Origin: Candidatus Latescibacterota bacterium
GTDB taxonomy: Bacteria; Krumholzibacteriota; Krumholzibacteriia; LZORAL124-64-63
Assembly: GCA_030658975.1 (NCBI GenBank)
Contig: JAUSBL010000022.1
Coordinates: 1 to 56,556, forward strand
Direction of reading: 5' to 3'
DNA length: 56,556 bases
The translations under genes and the position numbers were made by a program. Under the pieces are notes generated by a model. It was not told where the DNA came from, did not search any database, and worked only from the letters and a program-made list of their open reading frames with translations. This document shows, piece by piece, positions 25,469 to 32,255 of the stretch (the stretch's first letter is position 1; each line of letters starts with the position of its first letter).

Positions 25469-26310
25469 GAGACGTCCTTTCCGGCGAGATCGAGGTGCCC
25501 GTCCCAGTCGGCTTCGTTCACGTTGACCGTCTGGACCGAGTCGATCGGGTGCCCGAGGAAGCGGGCGCCCGCCTCCTGGAACATCCAGGGGATGTCGCTG
25601 AGGTAGAATTCCATCCTGCCGGGCGGGCCGCCGGGGTCCCGCTGCAGACCGGCCTCGGCCAGCGTCAGCGACGCCGCCTCGGCCAGGGCCTCGGCCGAGT
25701 CCACCAGCACGGTCTCGGGGCCCATGAACTCCCCGATGATCCGCTTCAGCAGCGGGTAGTGCGTGCAGCCGAGGATGAGCGTGTCGACGCCGGCGTCGCG
25801 CAGCGGGGCGAGGTACTCCCACGCCACCAGGCGCGTGATGGGATGGTCGACCATCCCCTCCTCCGCCAGGGGCACGAACAGCGGGCAGGCGCGGGCGAGC
25901 ACGCGCTGCGGTCCGACGGCCGCCGACAGCTGCTGCTGGTAGCGTCCGCTCTCCACGGTGCCGCGCGTGGCGATGACGCCGATGCGGCCGCCTCGCGTGC
26001 GCTGCAGCGCCGTGCGCACGCCGGGGTCGATGACCCCGAGCACGGGCACCGGCAGCTCGCGCTGCAGGTCGTCGATGGCGAACGCCGAGGCGGTGTTGCA
26101 GGCCACGACCACGAGCTTGGCGCCGCGGTTGACCAGGAACGACGCGTCCTGACGCGCGAACGCGCGCACCGTGCGCTCGCCCTTGGTGCCGTAGGGTACG
26201 CGCGCCGTGTCGCCGAAGTAGAGCAGGTCCTCGGCCGGCAGGCGCCGGCGCAGTTCCCGCAGGACGGTCAGCCCGCCCATGCCCGAATCGAAGACGCCGA
26301 TGGGTCCCAC
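25465..26310 (-). CDS. murI: Glutamate racemase
   Basis: Encodes 281 residues from a GTG at 26310 with aaagga upstream. It makes D-glutamate for peptidoglycan precursors. The motifs are [28 protein letters not shown], the first catalytic Cys in [11 protein letters not shown] (about 71) and the second in [11 protein letters not shown] (about 182). The C-terminal part extends slightly past the usual ~260-residue family length ([21 protein letters not shown]), a segment seen in some relatives. It lies 14 bases after the GerM gene, and its stop overlaps the rph start. Confidence 0.95.
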   Translation of the reverse strand: MGPIGVFDSGMGGLTVLRELRRRLPAEDLLYFGDTARVPYGTKGERTVRAFARQDASFLVNRGAKLVVVACNTASAFAIDDLQRELPVPVLGVIDPGVRTALQRTRGGRIGVIATRGTVESGRYQQQLSAAVGPQRVLARACPLFVPLAEEGMVDHPITRLVAWEYLAPLRDAGVDTLILGCTHYPLLKRIIGEFMGPETVLVDSAEALAEAASLTLAEAGLQRDPGGPPGRMEFYLSDIPWMFQEAGARFLGHPIDSVQTVNVNEADWDGHLDLAGKDVS

Positions 26311-26324
26311 GTCGTCCTTTCCGG

Positions 26325-26930
26325 TCAGCGCCAGCGCTTCAGGCTGAAGGGGCGGTCGGCGTCGAGGTGACCGGCCAGGGTCGAAACAGGGGCGCCCTCG
26401 ACCAGCAGCGTGCAGGTCGCGAGCTCGGGGAAGTTCCAGGACAACGTACGCAGGATCGCCGTCAACGTCGCCAGCTCGGTGGCGCTGCCGCCCGGCTGTC
26501 CGGTGATGAGCTCGCGGCTCCAATCCACGACCACAGAGCCGGCATCCCGGTCCAGGAACACGCCGAGCGGCCGCGCTCCCCGGGGCAGGGAGGCGGCGTT
26601 GCGCACAGCGCGGGGTCCGCGCTGCAAGGCGGTCATCACCGACAGGACGTCCTCGTCGAGCTGATCGCGACTGGGCAGCAGCATCTCCTCGGTGACCATG
26701 CCGATCCCGTCGTCGTCCGGGAAGTAGAGCACGACACCGCGCGAACCGGCGACGATCGTCTGGGGAGCCGACTCCGGCGGCGTCACCACCGGGCTGTGGC
26801 TCGGGCTGCGGCTCAGCCAGAGGGCCGAGACGCCGCCCGTCACCGCCGCGACGAAGACGAGCAGGATCAGCCCCCACCACAGGCGGCGGCTTCCTTCGAC
26901 CGGCAGGCGACGACCAGCCCGGGAGTTCAC
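26325..26930 (-). CDS. GerM domain protein, membrane-anchored
   Basis: Encodes 201 residues. GTG at 26930 overlaps the stop of the amidase gene (GTGA), which decides the start. Residues about 17-39 are one transmembrane helix ([23 protein letters not shown]). Residues about 62-190 match the GerM domain: [87 protein letters not shown]. GerM domains are known from spore germination and cortex proteins but are also common in non-sporulating bacteria next to amidases, as here. It probably acts in the envelope with the amidase. Confidence 0.85.
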   Translation of the reverse strand: MNSRAGRRLPVEGSRRLWWGLILLVFVAAVTGGVSALWLSRSPSHSPVVTPPESAPQTIVAGSRGVVLYFPDDDGIGMVTEEMLLPSRDQLDEDVLSVMTALQRGPRAVRNAASLPRGARPLGVFLDRDAGSVVVDWSRELITGQPGGSATELATLTAILRTLSWNFPELATCTLLVEGAPVSTLAGHLDADRPFSLKRWR

Positions 26931-28474
26931 CACGGTTCCACCCTCTTCGAGGCCGGCCGGCGCGCGTCCGCTTCGGCCTCGGCTTCGCCCCTGAAGACGG
27001 CCACGGCCGCGGCGATCGCGGCGGCCAGTTCGCGGCGGCGATCTCCGTCGAGCAGGCTCTGCTCCTGGACGCGGTCGGTCAGGAAGCCGGCCTCGATCAT
27101 GATGGCCGGCATGTCGACCCCCTGCAGGACGCGGGCGTCGAGCCTGATGATCCCCCGGTCGGGCGCCCCCGACGCTGCGACGAGCCGCGGCTGCACCAGC
27201 GCGGCCAGCTCGCCGCTCGCGGCGGCGTGGCGGCGCTGCACGAGGTGCCACGGCGTGAACCCCTGCGCGAGCTGCGGCAACGGCTCGTCGTCGGCCGGCG
27301 CCGCGAAGGTCGTGACGCCCGACGCCTCCGGGCCGAACCAGCTGTCGGCGTGCAGGGAGACGAAGACGTCGCCGCCGGCGCGGTTCGCGAGCTCGGCGCG
27401 CTCCTGCGGCTCGAGGTCCCGGTCATCGTCGCGGGTCAGCACCACATCGAAGCCCAGCCGGCGCAGCTGCTGCCGGAGGTCCCGGGCCAGGTCGAGCACG
27501 AGGTCCTTCTCCGGCGTGCCGCCGTCGCCGACGGCGCCGCGGTCCGAACCGCCGTGGCCGGGATCGACCACCACGACACGCACGTCGCGCCCCCTCGGGG
27601 CGCGATCGGAGGCGTTGGGCTTGAAGACCGGCGCGGGCTCCTCAGGTGCGCCGCTTTCGCGCGCCTCCAGGGCGAGCCGGATCTCGCGGCCGCCATCGGC
27701 GGTCTCGACATTCCAGCCGCCGGCGCGCGGTCCCAGCGCCACGGCGAGGTGCACGCCGCCGGGCAGCTGCGCGAGCACGCCGCCGGTCACCAGCCCCTCG
27801 GCGGCCACCGGGCCCACCAGCGCCGGCGCCGCGTTCGCCTCGTCCAGCGTCAGGGTGAGGGTATCCGGGGCGGTCCGATCGAGCCGCCAGGCCAGGGGCC
27901 TGGCGCTGCCAAGGGTCAGGATCGTGGCGTGGGACGTCGACGAGAGCGCCAGCGACAGCAGATCGGCGCGCCGGCCGCCCACCGTCAGCGTCTGCAGCTC
28001 GGGATCCCAGTCCACGTCGTCGCCGGCCGCGGGCGCGAGCACGGCGGTCAGGAACTCCAGCGGGAGCCACATGTCGCCGTCGACGTGGACGGGCGGCAGC
28101 GCGAGCAGGAGGTTCCCGCCGGCGCGCTGGACGTGCCGGCTGTTCACCGTGACCACGGCGCTGCGGCCGCCGGCGCGCATCGTCATCTGCAGGCGGTCCG
28201 GATCCCAGTAGCGCGCGGCGCGGAAGATCAGCGCCGCGTCGGCCGAACTGACGAACGGCTCAGCCATGCCCACGGCGAGCCGGCGCGCCTCGATCGAGGC
28301 CGGGGCGCGGTCGCCGGGGTAAACGACCTGGACGCGCAGGACCGGGCCGTCGGGGTCGGCCGCCGGAAAGGGACCGCCGTGCGCGCCGGGAACGACGGCG
28401 AGGACCGCCGCCGTCAGCACGGCCGCCGCGAGCAGCGCCGCTGGCGTCATCTGGGATGTCCGGGAGGCGTCCAA
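26927..28474 (-). CDS. N-acetylmuramoyl-L-alanine amidase (Amidase_3)
   Basis: Encodes 515 residues. Cleaves the bond between MurNAc and the stem peptide in peptidoglycan. The start is uncertain: TTG at 28474 gives a signal peptide with an Arg-containing n-region, whereas ATG at 28450 gives 507 residues; neither has a strong Shine-Dalgarno. Residues about 10-35 are the signal sequence, ~45-165 a copper-amine-oxidase-N-like beta domain, ~170-275 an AMIN-like beta domain, and ~300-495 the catalytic domain. Zinc ligands are in VVVDPGHGGSDRG, PEKDLVLDLA and VFVSLHAD; the catalytic Glu is in IMIEAGFLTD. This is a periplasmic cell-wall enzyme, translationally coupled to the GerM gene. Confidence 0.92.
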   Translation of the reverse strand: MDASRTSQMTPAALLAAAVLTAAVLAVVPGAHGGPFPAADPDGPVLRVQVVYPGDRAPASIEARRLAVGMAEPFVSSADAALIFRAARYWDPDRLQMTMRAGGRSAVVTVNSRHVQRAGGNLLLALPPVHVDGDMWLPLEFLTAVLAPAAGDDVDWDPELQTLTVGGRRADLLSLALSSTSHATILTLGSARPLAWRLDRTAPDTLTLTLDEANAAPALVGPVAAEGLVTGGVLAQLPGGVHLAVALGPRAGGWNVETADGGREIRLALEARESGAPEEPAPVFKPNASDRAPRGRDVRVVVVDPGHGGSDRGAVGDGGTPEKDLVLDLARDLRQQLRRLGFDVVLTRDDDRDLEPQERAELANRAGGDVFVSLHADSWFGPEASGVTTFAAPADDEPLPQLAQGFTPWHLVQRRHAAASGELAALVQPRLVAASGAPDRGIIRLDARVLQGVDMPAIMIEAGFLTDRVQEQSLLDGDRRRELAAAIAAAVAVFRGEAEAEADARRPASKRVEPW

Positions 28475-28477
28475 GGC

Positions 28478-28948
28478 TCAGTGCCGTCCCATCTCGCGCC
28501 GGATGCGCAGGTCGGAATCGCGCTTGGCGGTGGCGTGCCGCTTGTCGTGGAGCCTCTTGCCCCGCCCGAGCCCGAATTCGACCTTCACCAGGCCGTGCTT
28601 GAAGTACATGCTCAATGGCACCAGCGTCAGGCCCTTCTCCTCCAGACGCGGCCGCAATTTGCGGATCTCGCGTCGCGTCAGCAGCAGCTTGCGCCGGCGG
28701 AAGGGGTCGTGGTTCGCGCGGTTGCCCTGGTCGTAGGGGCCGATGTGGACCTTCACGAGCCAGGCCTCGCCATCGCGGATCTCGGCGTAGGCGTCGCCGA
28801 GGTTGCACTTGCCGGCGCGCAGGGACTTGACCTCGGTGCCTTGCAGCACGATCCCGGCCTCCCACTTATCGAGGATCTCGTACTCGTGGAAGGCCTTGCG
28901 GTTCTTGGCGATGATCTTCACGCCGCTTTCGGCGCGGTTCGCGGGCAT
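28478..28948 (-). CDS. smpB: SsrA-binding protein SmpB
   Basis: Encodes 156 residues. It binds tmRNA and delivers it to stalled ribosomes in trans-translation. ATG at 28948 was chosen because aggag sits five bases upstream; a GTG at 28954 lies too close to that site. Motifs: IIAKNRKAFHEYEI, EAGIVLQGTEVKSLRAGKCNLGDAYAEI, VHIGPYDQGNRANHDPFRRRKLLL, and the C-terminal basic tail KRLHDKRHATAKRDSD. It is the first gene of the minus-strand operon that continues with the amidase. Confidence 0.97.
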   Translation of the reverse strand: MPANRAESGVKIIAKNRKAFHEYEILDKWEAGIVLQGTEVKSLRAGKCNLGDAYAEIRDGEAWLVKVHIGPYDQGNRANHDPFRRRKLLLTRREIRKLRPRLEEKGLTLVPLSMYFKHGLVKVEFGLGRGKRLHDKRHATAKRDSDLRIRREMGRH

Positions 28949-29138
28949 CGTCACTCCTGACCTGATGGGATCGCGGGCGCCGGGGGTCAGAAGCTAACAT
29001 CTGTGCCCGATCGGCACAATCCGCTTTTTCCCGCCGTTATTGTGGCCCGGGGGGTTGACAGGTCCGGGGGCGCCCTCTAGATTTGCCCTCGCGGAGCACC
29101 GGGCGTTTGCGCCCATCGCTCCTGCATGCGACGGTGGA

Positions 29139-29225
29139 GCCCGGGTGGCGGAATTGGTAGACGCGCTACGTTCAGGTCGTAGTGAGGGATTCCTCGTGGG
29201 AGTTCGAGTCTCCCCTCGGGCACCA
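29139..29225 (+). tRNA. tRNA-Leu (anticodon CAG)
   Basis: Acceptor GCCCGGG/CTCGGGC, anticodon stem CTACG/CGTAG around TTCAGGT, long variable arm (tgagggattcctcg) as expected for Leu, T-arm GGGAGTTCGAGTCTCCC, and encoded CCA (29223-29225). 87 nt. Confidence 0.95.
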
Positions 29226-29282
29226 CGCACCGTCGGCATCAGTGCCTGAATCGGCTGGAAAAGGCCGACCGGGTCCGGAATC

Positions 29283-29309
29283 AGGCGCCGCCAGGCGCCT
29301 TTTTCTTCG
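29283..29309 (+). terminator. Rho-independent terminator after tRNA-Leu
   Basis: A perfect 7-bp stem (aggcgcc/ggcgcct, 29283-29289 with 29294-29300) and 4-base loop followed by tttttcttc. Confidence 0.9.
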
Positions 29310-29318
29310 CTTCTACCT

Positions 29319-29532
29319 CGAAGATTGTCCCCTGCCCATGCTGTGATGCGACTTGGATCCGCACATCCTGCCGAGACAGGGGACGCGCTCCGGGCACCTC
29401 GTGTGCCCGGAGCGCTTGGCCTTCCGGCCCTTTCGCCATCCTGGCTTCAGGGCCTCCAGGACACCCCTGACTCGGCAGGATGTGCGGATCCAAGTCGATC
29501 AGCAGGATGGGCATGGGCGGGGACATTCTTCG
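29319..29532 (+). repeat. Structured palindromic element, copy A
   Basis: A 214-base element without a convincing gene. A perfect 26-bp inverted repeat (29350-29375 with 29471-29496) forms the main stem. It continues inward after one A-A mismatch (29377-29382 with 29464-29469) and outward as imperfect arms to both ends (cgaaga.tgtcccc...). Inside are three hairpins: a perfect 13-bp stem (29385-29397/29403-29415, 5-base loop), ggcc-ttcc-ggcc (29418-29429), and a 6-bp stem tcctgg/ccagga (29439-29444/29456-29461). An inverted second copy with ~96% identity in the core is at 55280-55449. This could be a non-autonomous mobile element, a REP-like sequence or a structured RNA. It lies 94 bases past the tRNA-Leu. 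Confidence 0.85.
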
Positions 29533-29651
29533 AGCCAGATGCTCAATCAATGGCGGTCGGTGCCGATAACGGGGAGGGGGAGCCCCGCGGTCCGCCGCTT
29601 GCAACGTGGCGGGACAGGACCTGTTTGCGGCTTCAAGCGGAGGAGTCTGCC

Positions 29652-30935
29652 GTGCAGTGGCTGGATATCGATCTGACACGCGGCCAGGATGCGACCACAC
29701 GGCGCGGGCTGCTCGATCGGGCGCACGCGCAGCACGACCGGCTGGTGCGCCTGCAGCAGGCCGAGGGGCTCGACAGTTCCGCGGTCCACGCCTCGCTGAC
29801 CGAGCTGGGCCAGCTGCTGTTCCGGGCCGCGCAGACCGGCAATCCCGCGGCCTTCGCGCCCGACCGCACGGACCTGGGCGCCGCCTCCCCCTCCCTGACC
29901 GGCGCCGCCACCGAGAGTCCGATCGGCTACCACCTGATCGTGGCGACCGACGACCTCGTCCTGCCCTGGACCTGCCTGCACAACGGCATCCGTTTCGTGC
30001 TGGAACTGGCGCCCATCTGCGCCGACCGGCGCAGTTCCGTCAAGTCCGCCCGGCGCGGCGACTGGTCGCGCCGCTGGGAGGACCAGATCCAGGCGGAGCA
30101 GTCGCGGGGACCTTCGCGCCTGGGCGAGGTCGTGCGGCGCTTCCGTCCGGAGGATTGCGCCGATCCCGGAGTCCTCTTCCTCGACGGCCACGGACGCGGC
30201 GACGGCACGGTGCAGGCGAAGCTCGAGCGCGCCATGCTCGACGAGGCCCTGGCCCAACTCGGCGACGGCCAGCGGCTGGCCTGGCTGGAGACGCCGGCGG
30301 GCGCGATGACGCCGGGCCGGCTGGTCCGCACCGGCCGCCGCTACCAGGGTTTCCACTTCAGCGGCGCCACGGCCGCTCCCCAGCAGACGGCGGCGACCGC
30401 GCAGCTGTCCGGTTGGGAAGCGCTGGCGCGCGACCTCATGATGTCGGCGGAAGAAGAGCAGGACCTGGAACCCGTCGGCGTGGACCCGGTCACCGCCCTG
30501 CTGGACCGGATCTCCGAGCGGGCCGAACAGGGCCGCCTGCACCCGTGGTCGGGAGGCGCCGGCACGCGCACGCAGTCCGGAACCGGGGAGCGCTGGCTGC
30601 TCGAGGACGGGCCCGTCGCGCCCGAGGACCTGGCGCGCCAGGCCGCCACGCCGCCGCTGGTCTTCTCCAACAGCTACCTCGGCCTGACCGCCTTCGGACC
30701 GCGCTTCCTGATGTCGGGCGCCTCGGCCGTGGTGGGGCCGCACCTGGCCGTGTCGCAGCCGCGCGCCTGCGCCTTCGCCGGAGATTTCTACCGCACCCTG
30801 GCCGGCGGCGCGACCGTCGCGAGCGCCCTGCGCACCGCGGCCCTCGCCTGCCGCGATCGCAGCGGCGCCGACGACCCTGCCTGGCTCAGCTACGGGATGC
30901 TCGGCAGCGGCGCGCTGGCCCTGCAGTACCTGTAG
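29652..30935 (+). CDS. CHAT-like (caspase-fold) domain protein lacking the usual Cys
   Basis: Encodes 427 residues from a GTG at 29652 with cggaggag seven bases upstream. The C-terminal ~280 residues follow the CHAT pattern: a FLDGHGRGDG motif with the expected His (about 180), then PPLVFSNSYLGL where family members usually have NAC, then FLMSGASAVVGPHLAV, FAGDFYRTLAGGATVASALRTAAL and WLSYGMLGSGALAL. The catalytic Cys position is Tyr (about 342), so peptidase activity is doubtful. The N-terminal ~120 residues are helical with no recognised domain. CHAT proteins act in signalling or programmed death as proteases or pseudo-enzymes. No partner gene is adjacent: upstream is repeat A, and downstream is a converging gene only 2 bases away. 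Confidence 0.7.
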   Translation: MQWLDIDLTRGQDATTRRGLLDRAHAQHDRLVRLQQAEGLDSSAVHASLTELGQLLFRAAQTGNPAAFAPDRTDLGAASPSLTGAATESPIGYHLIVATDDLVLPWTCLHNGIRFVLELAPICADRRSSVKSARRGDWSRRWEDQIQAEQSRGPSRLGEVVRRFRPEDCADPGVLFLDGHGRGDGTVQAKLERAMLDEALAQLGDGQRLAWLETPAGAMTPGRLVRTGRRYQGFHFSGATAAPQQTAATAQLSGWEALARDLMMSAEEEQDLEPVGVDPVTALLDRISERAEQGRLHPWSGGAGTRTQSGTGERWLLEDGPVAPEDLARQAATPPLVFSNSYLGLTAFGPRFLMSGASAVVGPHLAVSQPRACAFAGDFYRTLAGGATVASALRTAALACRDRSGADDPAWLSYGMLGSGALALQYL

Positions 30936-30937
30936 GT

Positions 30938-31756
30938 TCAGTCGCGCGTCGTGTCGTGGGCGCGGATCAGCGCGATCAGTTCGTCGTGGATCGCCCCGTT
31001 GCTGCCGATCAGGTCGGTCGAGCCCGGCACGTAGGGGCGTCCGAGGTGGTCGGTCACGACGCCACCCGCCTCCTGCACCAGCAGGATCCCCGCCGCCACA
31101 TCGTAGAGTTCCTGGGGCTGGCCGCGTCCCGCCAGCAGCCCGTCGTAGCGGCCGTCCGCCAGGTAGGCCATCTCCAGGGCGATGGTGCCCAGCCGCCGGA
31201 CCTTCATCGATTTGAGCAGGACCTGCTGCAAGAGGGTCGCGCTCTGCACGAAACGCCCCCGCTTCTGCAACTGCAGGCTCAGGATCGACGCGCCCAGCGG
31301 GGCGCGCCCGCTGACGCGGATCGGCGCGCCGTTGAGCCGCGCGCCGCCGCCGCGCACGGCGGTGAAGCGCTCGTCGTGCAGCGGCTGGTAGACCAAAGCG
31401 GCGAGGATCTCGTCGCCCTCCATCAGGGCCACCGACGTGCAGAAGTCCGGCAGGCCGAGGGAGAAGTTCAGCGTCCCGTCGACGGGATCGAGGTACCAGG
31501 TGCGCCCGCCGGCGGCGGCGGTCCCGCCGCCCGAGTCGCCGAACTCCTCGCCGTGGACGGCGTCGCCCGGGAAGGCCGCGCGGATCCGCTCGACCAGCAG
31601 GCGCTCGATGCGGTGGTCGGCCTCGGTGATCGCCTCCTGCCCGTGCTTGAAGCGCAGTTCCCCCGTGCGGCGGAACAGGCCGGAGGCGATGGTGCCGATC
31701 TCGTCCGTCCAGCTCAGCAGCGTGGCTTCGATCGCGGGCAGGTCGCGGGTCCTCAT
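30938..31756 (-). CDS. Inositol monophosphatase family protein
   Basis: Encodes 272 residues, family length. Mg-dependent phosphatase of the IMPase/FBPase-like/CysQ superfamily. Metal-binding motifs: ITEADHRIE, VHGEEFG, and WYLDPVDGTLNFSLGLPDFC, with the second metal site in LYDVAAGILLVQEAGG. It is closest to SuhB-type inositol-1-phosphatases, but substrate cannot be fixed from sequence. ATG at 31756 overlaps the stop of the gene upstream by four bases (ATGA), so the two are translationally coupled. Confidence 0.92.
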   Translation of the reverse strand: MRTRDLPAIEATLLSWTDEIGTIASGLFRRTGELRFKHGQEAITEADHRIERLLVERIRAAFPGDAVHGEEFGDSGGGTAAAGGRTWYLDPVDGTLNFSLGLPDFCTSVALMEGDEILAALVYQPLHDERFTAVRGGGARLNGAPIRVSGRAPLGASILSLQLQKRGRFVQSATLLQQVLLKSMKVRRLGTIALEMAYLADGRYDGLLAGRGQPQELYDVAAGILLVQEAGGVVTDHLGRPYVPGSTDLIGSNGAIHDELIALIRAHDTTRD

Positions 31757-32190
31757 GTCCGTCCTTCCTCGTTCCGCCGGCGCGCGAGGGCGTCGGCCAG
31801 GGCCCGCAGCGCGTCGCGGGCGTGCGCCACGATCGCGGCGATCTCGGCCGGGGTCGCGTCGTCCTGGTGGATGCCGGCGACGGCGACGCAGGTGCGGCCC
31901 GACACGGCGGCCAGCCGCCGGGCGCCCTCCCGCGCCAGCGGCCCCTCCTTGTGGCCGGGCACGACCGCCAGCTCGTCGCAGGGTTCGCCCGCGGTGCCGC
32001 CCGCGGGCGAGGCGACGGCGACGGCGCCGGCGTGGACGGACCCGCCGCCGATCAGCAGCAGCAGGTCGCGCCCCTGGGCCAGCAGGTCCAGGCGGACGGC
32101 CAGGCGGCCCTCGCCCCGCTCGCAGGTCCAGGGCAGAGGCCCCGTCACCCTGTCGCCGTCCACGGCCCTCCCCGCAACAATTGCAGCCAC
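31753..32190 (-). CDS. LpdD-like protein (prenylated-flavin chaperone-like fold)
   Basis: Encodes about 145 residues from a GTG at 32190 (a GTG at 32232 is possible but adds a non-conserved basic stretch). Motifs DLLLLIGGGSVHAGAVAVASP, VVPGHKEGPLAREGARRLA and VAVAGIHQDDATPAEIAAIVAHARDAL match the small proteins encoded with UbiD-type decarboxylases (LpdD family). No ubiD or ubiX lies nearby; the partner here is the inositol phosphatase, whose start it overlaps. The role is therefore unknown. I am fairly sure of the family and unsure of the function. Confidence 0.6.
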   Translation of the reverse strand: MAAIVAGRAVDGDRVTGPLPWTCERGEGRLAVRLDLLAQGRDLLLLIGGGSVHAGAVAVASPAGGTAGEPCDELAVVPGHKEGPLAREGARRLAAVSGRTCVAVAGIHQDDATPAEIAAIVAHARDALRALADALARRRNEEGRT

Positions 32191-32207
32191 CCGCCGTTCT
32201 CTATGAT
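32181..32207 (+). promoter_or_regulatory. Possible promoter for the SpoIIE-type phosphatase operon
   Basis: -10 TATGAT (32202-32207) with TTGCAG (32181-32186) upstream; the 15-base spacer is short. A start of transcription near 32214 would give a ~40-base leader to the ATG at 32256. Confidence 0.35.
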
Positions 32208-32255
32208 ATTGTCCACGTCGATCGGGCGTCACCCCGCCGAAGGACCAGGATAACG

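Noticed and set aside
29353..29676. Short open frames inside copy A, also similar in copy B (GHLVCPERLAF-like strings)
   Set aside because: The shared strings follow the palindromic DNA itself; both strands give similar frames, and no ribosome site or start is shared.
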